A DNA stretch of 58,307 nt from assembly GCA_937924335.1 (NCBI GenBank), contig CALDWW010000018.1, positions 1-58,307 of the forward strand, read 5' to 3'. Both the position numbers and the translations under genes were made by a program. Origin of the DNA: an uncultured Gammaproteobacteria bacterium (GTDB lineage: Bacteria; Pseudomonadota; Gammaproteobacteria; Steroidobacterales; XN24). Numbering within the stretch: the first letter of the stretch is position 1; each line of letters opens with the position of its first letter. The notes under the pieces are model-generated. The model worked only from the letters and a program-made list of their open reading frames with translations, was not told the DNA's origin and searched no databases. This document shows positions 30,544 through 39,521 of the stretch, piece after piece.

Positions 30544-32646
30544 ATGAAACATCCCGGCGAAGCAAATGGTGTCCCGTCGCCGTCAGATCTCGAGGAGCGC
30601 CTCGCTCGTCGCTATCACGAGTCGTCTGGCGAGACCGGGCCGCCATGGGAGCAGCTCGGCGAGAGTGATCGGCGTGTCTTTCTGTCACGAGCCCGACAGA
30701 CGATCCGCGACATCCGGGCCGCTGGGTATCTCATCCGGCGCGATGAGTCGGCGACTCCGGAGGCCATGGCAGACGAAGTCGGTCCAGCCATGGCCGGGTT
30801 CCTGGAAGACGCTGAGCGCTTTCTTCATGCCGGTGAGCCTCTCCTTGCATTCAATGCCGTGCAGCAAGGACTCGAAGGCTCGCCCGACCATGTACGTCTG
30901 CGCCAGCTTCAGGGTCTCGCATTGGCACGCAGTGGTGATGTCCGGCGCGCCAACCGGGTTCTTCAGCAGTTGCGGGATGAGGGCCTGAATGACGCTGAGA
31001 CGCTCGGGATCCTGGCCAGAACATACAAGGATCTCGGCATGGCTGCCGGCTCGCAGGAAGAGAGACGACGGCAGCTAGCCAATGCCTACCGGATCTACGG
31101 AGAGGCCTACCTATTGTCGCGACGTGCCGGCCGATTGGACGACGCCTACTACACGGGTATCAATGCCGCGACGATCGCGCTCCTGCTGGACAGCACGGAG
31201 AGGGCCAGACAGATCGCTGGCGAGGTCCGTGAGATCTGTCTCGCCCGACTCGCAGGGGGCATATCAGCGGACATGGAGTATTGGGTGAAGGCCACCCTGG
31301 CCGAGGCGACGTTGGTCCTGGGAGACTACGAGTCCGCTCGTCGAAGCTACCAGGAGGCAGCGCGCATAGCAGGCGCGCGGTACGGAGATCTCGCGTCCAC
31401 GCGCGGGCAGGCTCTTCTGCTGCTCGAACATCTCGGCGCGGACAGTAGCTGGGTGTCCGAGATTCTCGCTGCGCCACCTGTCCTGATCTATACCGGACAC
31501 ATGATCGATGGGCCAGGTCGCGCGACGCCGCGCTTCCCGAGTGACGCGGAGGCCGCGGTACGCGAGTTGATTCGAGACCGCATGGCCGGAATCAGACCCG
31601 TCGCCGCTTACGGGTCGGCCGCCTGTGGCACGGACATTCTATGTCTCGAGGCAGCCCTGGAGGCTGGTGCCGAAATACACATTGTTTTGCCGTTCCCTCC
31701 GGCTGAGTTTCGTCGGGTCAGCGTAGACCTTGTGCCCGGGAGCGACTGGGGCGCGCGATTCGAGCGGCTCATCGAGGTCGCGGATAGCCTCACAGTAGCG
31801 AGCGACCATCATGCCTCCGGCAGCACGTCGACCTTCGAGTACGCAAACCTCCTGCTCACAGGCAGTGGTCGACTGCGGGCCGACGTCCTGGGCACCTCAG
31901 TCGTCGGATTGGCGATCTGGGACGGCCACCCGGGGGACGGTGGAGGAGGGACCGCGTCCGCCGTCCAACTGTGGCGGGAGCAGAGCATTGACGTCGAGCA
32001 CGTAGATCTGGCGGGTCTGGTGCCGCAAGCCGCCGCCGATACCGGGTTGCCGGTCGGGTCGGTCGCGGCAGAATCCAGCAGCGACTACGGCAAAGGATTC
32101 AGTCATGAGATCAAGGCCATGCTGTTTGCGGATGCGGTCGGTTACAGCAAGATGACAGAGGATCAGATACCCATATTCATCGAGGGTTGTCTGGGTGGGG
32201 TCGCTGCACTTAATGAGCAGTCGCCGCACCGCCCCATCCACACTGAGACAGCAGGCGACGGCCTGTACATGGTCTTTCGAAGCGTTGCCGATGCCGGCCT
32301 GTACGCGTTGGCGTTGAGCGATCTGATCCATACGGCGGACTGGGTAAGCCTTGGCCTGCCACCCGATCTGGACATCCGCATCGCGCTCCATTGCGGCCCC
32401 ATATTCTGTGGCCGGGACCCCATCACAGGGCTGGAGATGTATACCGGGCCCCACACGAGTAGGACCGCGCGCATAGAGCCCATTACGCCACCCGGACAGG
32501 TGTACGCGAGCAGCGCGTTCGCCGCGGTTGCGGCAGCGATGGGCGTGTCCGGCATGTCGTACAGATACATCGGTCGTACGAATCTGGCCAAGAAATACGG
32601 TTCTGTCGCGCTGTTCCACATCCGCAGGAGCGTCACACCCGAATAG
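30544..32646 (+). CDS. RyR-like / TPR / SLOG-like / class III cyclase signalling protein
   Basis: A 700-residue cytosolic multidomain protein. Residues 12-62 resemble the RyR domain (LEERLARRYHES then PWEQLGESDRRVFLSRAR). Residues 80-310 are helical TPR-like repeats of the TRAFs-binding type. Residues 311-480 form a Rossmann-like SLOG-type domain (VLIYTGHMID, AYGSAACGTDILCLEAALEAGAEIHIVLPF). Residues 525-695 are a class III nucleotide cyclase domain with metal ligands Asp530 (LFADAVGYS) and Asp572 (TAGDGLYMVF) and the transition-state Arg in TARIEP. The usual purine-selecting Lys before GD is not in place and the Asn of N-x3-R is Ser, so the product is uncertain. Likely a ligand-sensing second-messenger enzyme. 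Confidence 0.85.
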   Translation: MKHPGEANGVPSPSDLEERLARRYHESSGETGPPWEQLGESDRRVFLSRARQTIRDIRAAGYLIRRDESATPEAMADEVGPAMAGFLEDAERFLHAGEPLLAFNAVQQGLEGSPDHVRLRQLQGLALARSGDVRRANRVLQQLRDEGLNDAETLGILARTYKDLGMAAGSQEERRRQLANAYRIYGEAYLLSRRAGRLDDAYYTGINAATIALLLDSTERARQIAGEVREICLARLAGGISADMEYWVKATLAEATLVLGDYESARRSYQEAARIAGARYGDLASTRGQALLLLEHLGADSSWVSEILAAPPVLIYTGHMIDGPGRATPRFPSDAEAAVRELIRDRMAGIRPVAAYGSAACGTDILCLEAALEAGAEIHIVLPFPPAEFRRVSVDLVPGSDWGARFERLIEVADSLTVASDHHASGSTSTFEYANLLLTGSGRLRADVLGTSVVGLAIWDGHPGDGGGGTASAVQLWREQSIDVEHVDLAGLVPQAAADTGLPVGSVAAESSSDYGKGFSHEIKAMLFADAVGYSKMTEDQIPIFIEGCLGGVAALNEQSPHRPIHTETAGDGLYMVFRSVADAGLYALALSDLIHTADWVSLGLPPDLDIRIALHCGPIFCGRDPITGLEMYTGPHTSRTARIEPITPPGQVYASSAFAAVAAAMGVSGMSYRYIGRTNLAKKYGSVALFHIRRSVTPE

Positions 32647-32856
32647 ACGGCAATCCGCCGGGTCAATTACATAATCCGGAATCGGGTTCTGTCCGAGCCC
32701 CCGAGGGCGGTTACAATGCCGGCCGTCGTCGAGGTCTGTCACCTGGTCGGACGGCTTTCGGGGAGACACACTCCACCGGCGGCAGGGAGGCAGATCGAAT
32801 GGGCCGGACAACCGGACGGCCTCGGGTTCCAGGCAGGAGAACTAACCGCTCGTCGC

Positions 32857-33813
32857 ATGTCACGTCTAGTCGTCATAACTAATTACCAGGCCGGCAGGAA
32901 CCGCAGTCGTCCAGAGACCATACGGGCGCTGACCGAGGGCACCGGGGCAGAGTGCCTGGAGGCCTCGGATCTGGCATCGATTCTCGCTGCGACCCGGGAG
33001 GCCGCAGCGCGACGTCCCGACATTCTCGCGGTCAATGGCGGCGACGGCACTGTCCATGCCGTGTTCTCGGAACTCATGCGGGGAGACGTTCGTCCGCAGG
33101 AACTGGCCGTCATTCCTGGCGGGACTACGAACATGACTGCCAACGACCTGAACGCGAATGCGCCGCTCGAAGATTCGATAAGAGATCTGGGCGTCCAGGC
33201 GGGAGTGGCGGCGGAACGCCGTCGCCGAGTCTACAGGCCATTCCTGCGAGTCATCGGCGCGAGTGGAGGCCCGCAGTTCGGATTTTTTCTCGGGGCCGGG
33301 GTCATCCTGGACGGGATGGAGCATTTCCGCAGCAAGGTCGGATCCCATGGACTGCGTGGTGAATTCGCTGCGGGCATCTCGCTACTCCAGGGACTGGCCA
33401 AGTTGTCGAGAGCCGAAGGGGCCTGGGCTGCGAGGCACGACATCTCGTTTCTGCCGGACGGATACGAGATTTCGCGCACCAACCAGATCCTTTTCATGGC
33501 GACATCGCTGGAACGTATGTTGCTGGGGCTGACTCCGTGGTGGGGGAAACAGGCGGCACCGATCCATGTAACGGCATTGCGCCGAAAGCCGAAAGCCCTG
33601 ATACGAAGGTCACGGGCTCTGCTCAGAGGAAAGCCGCGTGGGCGGATGTCGGATGAGGACGGGTACTACTCGGAGAACGTCACCGGTTTCGAGCTAAAGG
33701 CAGATGGCGCATTCGCCCTCGATGGTGAAATATTCACTGTTCCCGCCGAGCAGCCAATTCGCGTGGACGCTACCGAACCCGTGCCATTCCTGCGGCTCGC
33801 CGATAACGAGTGA
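32857..33813 (+). CDS. Diacylglycerol-kinase-fold lipid kinase
   Basis: A 318-residue kinase of the DAGK/sphingosine kinase/NAD-kinase fold. The ATP-binding motif NGGDGTVHAVFSEL (about 58-71) and PGGTTNMTAND (about 88-98) are clear, and the C-terminal ALDGEIF motif matches the Mg-binding DGE of lipid kinases. ATG 32857 opens MSRLVVITNYQAGRNRSR, the conserved N-terminus; the longer open frame upstream is not protein-like. Because it abuts the ceramide-synthase-like gene (convergent, 27 bases apart) a ceramide or sphingoid-base kinase is plausible. An ordinary diacylglycerol or phosphatidylglycerol kinase is the alternative. Confidence 0.85.
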   Translation: MSRLVVITNYQAGRNRSRPETIRALTEGTGAECLEASDLASILAATREAAARRPDILAVNGGDGTVHAVFSELMRGDVRPQELAVIPGGTTNMTANDLNANAPLEDSIRDLGVQAGVAAERRRRVYRPFLRVIGASGGPQFGFFLGAGVILDGMEHFRSKVGSHGLRGEFAAGISLLQGLAKLSRAEGAWAARHDISFLPDGYEISRTNQILFMATSLERMLLGLTPWWGKQAAPIHVTALRRKPKALIRRSRALLRGKPRGRMSDEDGYYSENVTGFELKADGAFALDGEIFTVPAEQPIRVDATEPVPFLRLADNE

Positions 33814-33840
33814 CGCAACGGTCCGCGCCGAGGGCTGCGA

Positions 33841-34962
33841 CTAGGTCAGCGACAGACGAAAGATCCGGGATCGACGCACGTTGACAATGGGGAAGCGGGA
33901 CCAAATTCCGTGGACCGTAGTGTTGTCCTCGAGTTCATGATTGCCTTCCACGAACTTGACCCCCCTGGCGCGCAAAGTGTCGAACATGTCCGCCAGACCG
34001 ATGGCAGTCAACAGGCTAGTTGGGTGGTCCGGGAGCGATCCCGCCAACAGGAAGTCGACGGTGTCGGGATGCCGGTAGCCGCGGAGAATGTGGAAGATGC
34101 CGAGTGGCAGTAACTTGCCGCGTGCCTTGCGAAACGCGTGGCTCAGATTCGGCATGCCGACGAGGAATGCGACCAACTCCCCGTCCCGGTGGAAAAGCAG
34201 CTTTACGAAATCCGGATCAAGGAACCCGAAGTACTTTTTCGCGTAGTATTCCGTCTGCTTCGGGGTCAGCGGCATGACACCGTACAGCGGCTCGAAGGCT
34301 GCGTGGAGTACTCGCCACAAGTCATCGAGATGGCCGCGTAACTCCTTGCTGTTGCGGCAGGTCACCACCTTGTACTCTTCCAGGTTCGCATATCGTTTCT
34401 TCATTCTCTCGAAGAATGGGATCTCGTCGGGAACTGCGAAACGATAGTCCAGGTAATCGACATCCTTCTCGAAACCGAAGTTCTCAAGCAGACCCGCATA
34501 GTATGGGTGGTTGTAGCTGCCACTGATCGTCGGTGTGCAGTCGAATCCGTCTACCAGTAGGCCTTCCAGATCGAGATCGGTAAAACCATGCGGCCCCGTC
34601 ATCTGCACGCAGCCCTGCTCGATGAGCCACTCACGGGTACCGTTGAGCAAGAGATCCGCGACAGCCTGATCATCGATACTCTCGAACCAGCCGAATCGTC
34701 CGCGCTTATAACCCAGCTTTTCAGTTTCCAGCGAGTGGACGATGGCGCAGATACGCCCCACGAGACGATCACCGTCTAGGGCGAGGAAGAGTTTTACTTC
34801 TGCGACCTCAAAGGCCGGATTCTTGCTACGGTCGAAGTACGCCAACTCCTCCCTGAACAACTGCGGCACGAAGTGGGGATGCCCACGATAGTGTTCATAG
34901 GGGAAGCGGACCCATCGCTTGAGGTCCTGACGGCTTCTCACTTCCAGGAGACGCAGGCTCAT
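33841..34962 (-). CDS. GNAT-type acyltransferase, candidate bacterial ceramide synthase
   Basis: A 373-residue protein with two GNAT-like halves; the N-terminal half has HYRGHPHFVPQLFREELAYFD and KLFLALDGDRLVGRICAIV, the C-terminal half GELVAFLVGMPNLSHAF and the FVEGNHELEDN segment. This is the YghO-like type of large GNAT protein, to which, as I recall, the acyltransferase needed for ceramide synthesis in Caulobacter belongs. No signal peptide or membrane helix. Start ATG 34962. It sits upstream of a lipid kinase and downstream of a 2OG oxygenase, glycosyltransferase and sulfotransferase on the same strand. The N-acylating role is inferred from family and context. Confidence 0.72.
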   Translation of the reverse strand: MSLRLLEVRSRQDLKRWVRFPYEHYRGHPHFVPQLFREELAYFDRSKNPAFEVAEVKLFLALDGDRLVGRICAIVHSLETEKLGYKRGRFGWFESIDDQAVADLLLNGTREWLIEQGCVQMTGPHGFTDLDLEGLLVDGFDCTPTISGSYNHPYYAGLLENFGFEKDVDYLDYRFAVPDEIPFFERMKKRYANLEEYKVVTCRNSKELRGHLDDLWRVLHAAFEPLYGVMPLTPKQTEYYAKKYFGFLDPDFVKLLFHRDGELVAFLVGMPNLSHAFRKARGKLLPLGIFHILRGYRHPDTVDFLLAGSLPDHPTSLLTAIGLADMFDTLRARGVKFVEGNHELEDNTTVHGIWSRFPIVNVRRSRIFRLSLT

Positions 34963-35063
34963 GTGTGTGCGTCAGATGATAGCCACGCGGTCGATCTCAT
35001 GAGCCGGCTACAGACACGTGGTGAAGCCATGCTGCGGTTCATGTCATGCCAGTCGTATGAACA

Positions 35064-35783
35064 TCAGTAGAATTTGACCTTCTTGCCAATGACCTTGTCT
35101 CGTACTTTCCAGAACAGGGTGCGGGGGCTGACGACGATGATGAAGATCTTTCGGAGCCGGTCTTCCGGGCAGCGGATCTCGCGTACCGCGTGCCAAGCGT
35201 GGTCGGTGCGCTCGAATATCAGGCTGTTGTTGCCCAACGAATTGCATGCCGCCTCGCTCTTGAACTCATCGATACCCGGCGCTGCTTCAAAATCCAGTCG
35301 GCCGCCGTCGTCCAGTACGAGCGTCTCGCCACCCCAGGAAGGATCCCAATCGTCTTCGGTATTGAAGTAGAACAGTTGCGAGCCATGCTCACGCTTGGAG
35401 TCCACGTGAGGAGAAACCGAGCAGCCATTCGGGGTGAAATGCCAGTGGAACCGGAATTCGACCTTGCGGCCACCCATCAGCCTGGCCACCGCCTTGCGAT
35501 AGCGGTCGCTGCGTAGCTCGGATATGAAATCCTCCCAGGGTTGCGGGACGCCGACCTCGGGGGTCCATTCCAGCGCGTAACGGTTGTGGGGTTCCTGACC
35601 ACCCAGCCGGCGGTAGCCGAATATCTTTTCGAATTTTGAGATGTCCGGCAGGTTGGCCCGTAACTCTTCGTACCCCTCGTCCGTCAACAACCCCGCCGGA
35701 TTGATGTGTGGAAAAGGCTTCGTTGACCGGAACGCCGTCACATCGATGGCTTCCAGCTTGGTGAAATCCAGATATTGGGTCAT
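35064..35783 (-). CDS. 2OG-Fe(II) dioxygenase
   Basis: A 239-residue non-haem iron oxygenase. The iron-binding His and Asp are in SVSPHVDSKREHG, the distal His in FERTDHAWHAVRE, and the 2-oxoglutarate-binding Arg in RLRKIFIIVV. WGGETLVLDDGGRLDFEA between them is typical of the double-stranded beta helix. ATG 35783 is preferred; the open frame extends 40 codons further into the neighbouring gene end without conservation. It lies five bases after the glycosyltransferase gene, so sulfotransferase, glycosyltransferase and oxygenase form one leftward operon, possibly with the GNAT gene 101 bases on. A fatty-acyl or sphingoid-base hydroxylase is a reasonable guess. Confidence 0.83.
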   Translation of the reverse strand: MTQYLDFTKLEAIDVTAFRSTKPFPHINPAGLLTDEGYEELRANLPDISKFEKIFGYRRLGGQEPHNRYALEWTPEVGVPQPWEDFISELRSDRYRKAVARLMGGRKVEFRFHWHFTPNGCSVSPHVDSKREHGSQLFYFNTEDDWDPSWGGETLVLDDGGRLDFEAAPGIDEFKSEAACNSLGNNSLIFERTDHAWHAVREIRCPEDRLRKIFIIVVSPRTLFWKVRDKVIGKKVKFY

Positions 35784-35788
35784 GTCAC

Positions 35789-36691
35789 TCACGCTGCTAG
35801 GGAAGGGGTGCGCTCCACGAGCTGTAGCGCGTCGTGGCGCACGTGATTCTGTTTCATCTCGTCGCGGATGAGGTCTTCGCCGATGATGCCCTGCTCCAGA
35901 CACTCGCGCAGGAGACCGAAGAAGAACTGCTCCTGTCTTGGGTCCGGGTGTGAACGGTATCGTCCGAGTAGGCCGTATTCACCGAAGACGCGGACACGGA
36001 AATCGTTGAGCTTGGCGAGAACCGGGTACTTGCGCAGCTTGTCAGCGGGAACGAAGTCAACCGGTAGTCCGGTCTTCCACGGTTGCGTCCTGCGCTTGGT
36101 GTTGTGAAGCAGCTTGGTTGCGTCAGTAAGGCGATCGAAGTCATTCCACTCATCTTCCAGGACCCCGACGTTCTCTGCGGGCTCCTGCCCCAGGACGATC
36201 CAATCCTTGTAGTCGCGTTCAAAGCGGAACAGTTCGTCAAACTCCGTCTCGGGGTCCCAGTGAGCAAGTCCGGCACAGTCCATTAACATGACACTGGTCG
36301 CGATCTGCCAGGACTTGTCCTTCTTATTGGATCGGTGCCTGCCCATCACGGCCTTGCCCTGCATGTTGCGTTCGAACAATTCACAGATGTCACCGACCGC
36401 GAAAATGTCCGGATCGATAACGACCGCCCGTCCCTCATGATTCATGAGTTTTGGGGGCATGAATCGCAGTGGCGTGAATGACTGCAGGTCATCCATCCGC
36501 CAGACGCGCGTCGTACCGCCGCGAAGGAACGGCTGTCCCTCTTTCTGATACAGGAATGGGAAGTCCCTGACGTGCATGATCTCTACGTCAAACGCATCCG
36601 GTGTCGATGAGTTTCGCTTCAACGAATACGCCGACACCAGCGCTCCAAGCCACTGCCTCTCGTTCGTCTGAATGAAAACTTTCATGCTCAT
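35789..36691 (-). CDS. GT8-like glycosyltransferase (copy 1)
   Basis: A 300-residue protein with the GT-A/GT8 layout: KVFIQTNERQWLGALVSAYSLKRNS at the N-terminus, a DxD-type metal site in VVIDPDIFAVGD (about 91-102), SVMLMDC (about 133-139), and LLHNTKRRTQPWKTG (about 193-207), comparable to the His-to-KPW motif of GT8 enzymes. No membrane segment. It is closely related along its whole length to the protein at 49581-50516. Its start shares one base with the stop of the upstream sulfotransferase. Donor sugar and acceptor are unknown; context favours a lipid acceptor. Confidence 0.8.
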   Translation of the reverse strand: MSMKVFIQTNERQWLGALVSAYSLKRNSSTPDAFDVEIMHVRDFPFLYQKEGQPFLRGGTTRVWRMDDLQSFTPLRFMPPKLMNHEGRAVVIDPDIFAVGDICELFERNMQGKAVMGRHRSNKKDKSWQIATSVMLMDCAGLAHWDPETEFDELFRFERDYKDWIVLGQEPAENVGVLEDEWNDFDRLTDATKLLHNTKRRTQPWKTGLPVDFVPADKLRKYPVLAKLNDFRVRVFGEYGLLGRYRSHPDPRQEQFFFGLLRECLEQGIIGEDLIRDEMKQNHVRHDALQLVERTPSLAA

Positions 36692-37641
36692 TACGCAGCA
36701 CTCCCTGTATCAGTGACGATCTCTGCGCGTGTCTCGGCATCGGTATATCCGAAGACCGGCAGCAGGTTCTCGTTAACGATGGCGTCAATATTGGCGATCT
36801 GTTCATCGTCAAAGTAATCACGATATCCACCGACCTTCGCCTTGCGCACCTTGTAAGAGTCCGGATTGCTCGTGTCTCTTGCCTGAACCCGGCTGCCGCT
36901 GCGCCAGAAGTAGTTTTGCGACTCCATCTTGCGCATGTTCTCCACCGATGCGAACTCTACCGCCCCCTTGACGGCGTCAATGCTGACGTCCTCGTCGAGG
37001 AACTCCATGATCCTGGCGAGTTGTTCCTCCGGATTGGTGCGCAAGTCCTCATACCGGACGACGAGGATATTGTCGAAATTGTCCAACTCCCGCGCCCACC
37101 CATTCAGAAACTTGACGACCCTTGAGACCCCCTGGTGCTCGTGCATGACGAAGTCGTAGACCGAGATGTCCGAGCCATCTTCCGGGTACTTGTTGAGCGC
37201 CTTTTTGTAGGGCCGCATGCGGAACTTCCACTGGAAGAACTGAGAAGCCGCCACGTCCTGGGGTTTCCTGACCAGCAGCACGGTCTTGTGACCGTAGAAG
37301 TCCTTGCGGGAATCTGGGTTTCCCAGATATGCCCTTAGGTAATTGTCATGGGTAAAGAAGACTTTCGGCACTCTGCGATTCAACTTGTGAAAGTTGTCGA
37401 AGCCCATGATGATCCGGTCCGGCAGGTCATAAGCGAGCTGGAAGTAGTGCGAAATCATCACGCGCACCCAGGTCCTTCCGCTCTTGCCATACGAGGCGAA
37501 AACGTAATTGCAGCGCCGGAACTTCCAGTGGTCTTCGCGACCACGCCTCCAACGCTCCAGGGCCAGCGACTTCTCCTCTGACAAGAACAGGGAGATGAAG
37601 CGCACCAGCCACTTTGTGATCCGCTTGGCGACGATATGCAT
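36691..37641 (-). CDS. PAPS-dependent sulfotransferase (copy 1)
   Basis: A 316-residue cytosolic-type sulfotransferase. The 5-prime phosphosulfate-binding loop is YGKSGRTWVRVM (about 51-62), the 3-prime phosphate site VRKPQDVAASQFF (about 122-134), and RKAKVGGYRDYF near residue 270 corresponds to the C-terminal PAPS-binding RKG-x2-G motif. Start ATG 37641 has GAGGTG five bases upstream. It heads the leftward operon sulfotransferase, glycosyltransferase, oxygenase. It is a paralogue of the protein at 56872-57837, sharing the C-terminal VGGYRDYF region. Likely sulfates a sugar or lipid hydroxyl. Confidence 0.9.
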   Translation of the reverse strand: MHIVAKRITKWLVRFISLFLSEEKSLALERWRRGREDHWKFRRCNYVFASYGKSGRTWVRVMISHYFQLAYDLPDRIIMGFDNFHKLNRRVPKVFFTHDNYLRAYLGNPDSRKDFYGHKTVLLVRKPQDVAASQFFQWKFRMRPYKKALNKYPEDGSDISVYDFVMHEHQGVSRVVKFLNGWARELDNFDNILVVRYEDLRTNPEEQLARIMEFLDEDVSIDAVKGAVEFASVENMRKMESQNYFWRSGSRVQARDTSNPDSYKVRKAKVGGYRDYFDDEQIANIDAIVNENLLPVFGYTDAETRAEIVTDTGSAA

Positions 37642-37892
37642 CTGGCACCTCTTCCGGGAGCCGAAAAAGAGTATTTTATCAAGACTTGGGGTTCAAAAGC
37701 GCTTCCGGGCCGGGGAGCCGCGCGCGCGCCCATGCGGAGCCCGGTGCCAAGGGTATATCAGCTGTTGTCTGGATTTCAGAGATCTTGACATGATGCCGGG
37801 TCTTGGCGCGCGGGCGGGATGAGGGGCTGAAGGTTTCGATCTCTCAAACGCCTATAATCGTGGTCAGAGTGCATAGCAGTCAGGGCTTTTGA

Positions 37893-38567
37893 ATGAAGAA
37901 GGTCGGTGAATTCTGGGTGCCCGACGTCGATCTGAGGCGGTGGGCCAAGTGGGGCAAGATGCGGCGCAAGACCCTGGAGTACTACGGGGAACGGGGAGGC
38001 GCCAAGACGGAGGATCTCTTCGAAGCGCTGTCCCTCTTCGAAGGGGGGCGCGTTGCGCTGGACGGCGGTGCCAATGTCGGTGCATACACGAAGATAATGC
38101 TCGACCGGTTCGAGACGATTTATGCCTTCGAGCCGGCTCCAGACACGTTCGAGGCGCTGAAGCGCAATATCCAGGAGTGGGAGGCCGGCGATCGGGTGCA
38201 CGTGTATCAAGTCGCCCTGTCGGATCGCGAGGAGAAAGTCCGCATGAAGGGTAAGCCCGGTCATCGCTCAGTGACACGCCGGATAGTCGGGCAGGGCGAC
38301 ATTCCAGCCATGCCGATCGATGCGCTCGAACTCGCGGAACTCGACTTCGTCAAGCTCGACCTGGAGGGATACGAGGCGCGCGCCCTTCACGGGGCCAGCG
38401 AGACACTGTCGCGGCTGAAGCCTTACGTGCTTTTCGAGGACAAGGAGCACAAGGCAGGGCTTTATGGAGATCCGCAGGGCGCGCATGAATTCCTGAAGTC
38501 CCTCGGTGCCCGACTGATCGCGTGCGTCGGTAAGAACCAGTTCGACTGGTTGTACGGATTCCGCTAG
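37893..38567 (+). CDS. FkbM family methyltransferase
   Basis: A 224-residue SAM-dependent methyltransferase. The SAM-binding motif is VALDGGANVGAYTKIML (about 54-70), followed by IYAFEPAPDTFEALKRNI and the FkbM hallmark LDFVKLDLEGYEARALHGA (about 150-168), with VLFEDKEH after it. These enzymes O-methylate sugars, lipids or polyketides. It is divergent from the sulfotransferase operon across 251 bases and may modify the same product. There is no recognisable partner immediately downstream. Confidence 0.9.
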   Translation: MKKVGEFWVPDVDLRRWAKWGKMRRKTLEYYGERGGAKTEDLFEALSLFEGGRVALDGGANVGAYTKIMLDRFETIYAFEPAPDTFEALKRNIQEWEAGDRVHVYQVALSDREEKVRMKGKPGHRSVTRRIVGQGDIPAMPIDALELAELDFVKLDLEGYEARALHGASETLSRLKPYVLFEDKEHKAGLYGDPQGAHEFLKSLGARLIACVGKNQFDWLYGFR

Positions 38568-38921
38568 CGGCTGCTGAGCAGATAGAAGGCAAGTCGGCTG
38601 GAATTGGCCGCGGTCATCAGACCGTCGGATCACTCATGACACTCGCGTGAGATGGTGCCGAGGACGCGTTACCCGCCTTATATCTACGCCCGATCCGGCT
38701 GCGGTGATCCCAGAGAGACCTAGTAACGATTAAAAACCAACAAGTTATACATATAACGTATGGTGAATAACCGCTTGAGGCGTGTATGGGTCCCATCCAG
38801 AAGGGGTGCCGGGGGCAAAATGAGCCTCATCCGAAGTCGTCATCACTCTGTCCCTCACGCTGCTACCAGACAAAATGTCTGCTTTCGGGCAGAAGCAGAC
38901 ACTCCTCCGACTGTGCGGCAG
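38568..38921. other. Intergenic region with AT-rich patch and hairpin repeat
   Basis: 354 bases with no supported gene. It contains a small inverted repeat, GTTATA-CA-TATAAC (38744-38757), in an AT-rich patch, and a hairpin repeat copy at 38876-38901 (separate entry). Base composition drops relative to the neighbouring core genes, marking the start of the accessory patch that runs to tRNA-Leu. Confidence 0.6.
38876..38901. repeat. Dispersed hairpin repeat, copy A
   Basis: TGTCTGCTT (38876-38884) and AAGCAGACA (38893-38901) form a perfect nine-base stem around TCGGGCAG. The core CTGCTTTCGG recurs at 39408-39433 and 40914-40943, all between genes, so this is a small dispersed intergenic repeat rather than a single terminator. 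Similar elements around TCTGCTTTCGGCC occur, from memory, in many proteobacterial intergenic regions. Confidence 0.6.
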
Positions 38922-39326
38922 CTATTCAAATGACAGCATCATTATTAGGCCAAAGTTGAGTGGGGCCAGGAAGACAAACGATAGAAAGCTTGCCACCGCC
39001 CCGGTCAACAGTGCGCTGGGCAAGTCACTTTTTCGAAAGAAAATGGCGATGAGGCTCGGGACCGTCGCGACAAGGGCCCATCCCAGCCCGACTAGCAGAA
39101 AGTCATCGACTGAGGGTAGTGCGCGGTAGGCGTTTCTTATGTGATAAGCGTGACTCGTCACCCATAGCGACGCGCAATAAGCAAGAACCGCTATCGAGAT
39201 TTTTCCCACCAAATTCCGCTTGCGCCTGGAGGAATAGAATTCCGCCGTACTCGCAAGGAGCGGGACTGCGGACGGCCCTGCAAGGAAGGCGACAAGAGAT
39301 AGGTCAGGAATCTGCGAGCCCCTCAA
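38922..39326 (-). CDS. Small multi-pass membrane protein, unknown
   Basis: A 134-residue hydrophobic protein with about four membrane helices: LSLVAFLAGPSAVPLL, ISIAVLAYCASLWVTS, FLLVGLGWALVATVPSLI and a long C-terminal stretch ending LNFGLIMMLSF. Short basic loops (SSRRKRN, FFRKSD) fit the positive-inside rule, which supports a real gene. The start is TTG at 39326, with no good ribosome site, and no family is recognised. It lies in the accessory patch and its upstream part could be missing. Confidence 0.5.
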   Translation of the reverse strand: MRGSQIPDLSLVAFLAGPSAVPLLASTAEFYSSRRKRNLVGKISIAVLAYCASLWVTSHAYHIRNAYRALPSVDDFLLVGLGWALVATVPSLIAIFFRKSDLPSALLTGAVASFLSFVFLAPLNFGLIMMLSFE

Positions 39327-39407
39327 GACAACTGATTCGAAGACTACCGCCTATAACTGTCTGACTCCAGGCTTCGTCGATTTGTCCCTGAGAACACCGC
39401 TTCGGGC

Positions 39408-39433
39408 GTCTGCTTTCGGCCAGTAGCGGCCAC
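39408..39433. repeat. Dispersed hairpin repeat, copy B
   Basis: GTCTGCTTTCGGCCAGTAGC and the following GGCCAC share the CTGCTTTCGG core with copy A at 38876, but the stem is degraded. It lies between the small membrane-protein gene and the alternative oxidase gene. Confidence 0.45.
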
Positions 39434-39521
39434 TAATTGCTGCGATGAGTCGGTGGATTCAAGCCAGAGACGACCGCTACGACTTCCGCATCAGTCGTCT
39501 CTGATCCCGTCGACCCAAGGA

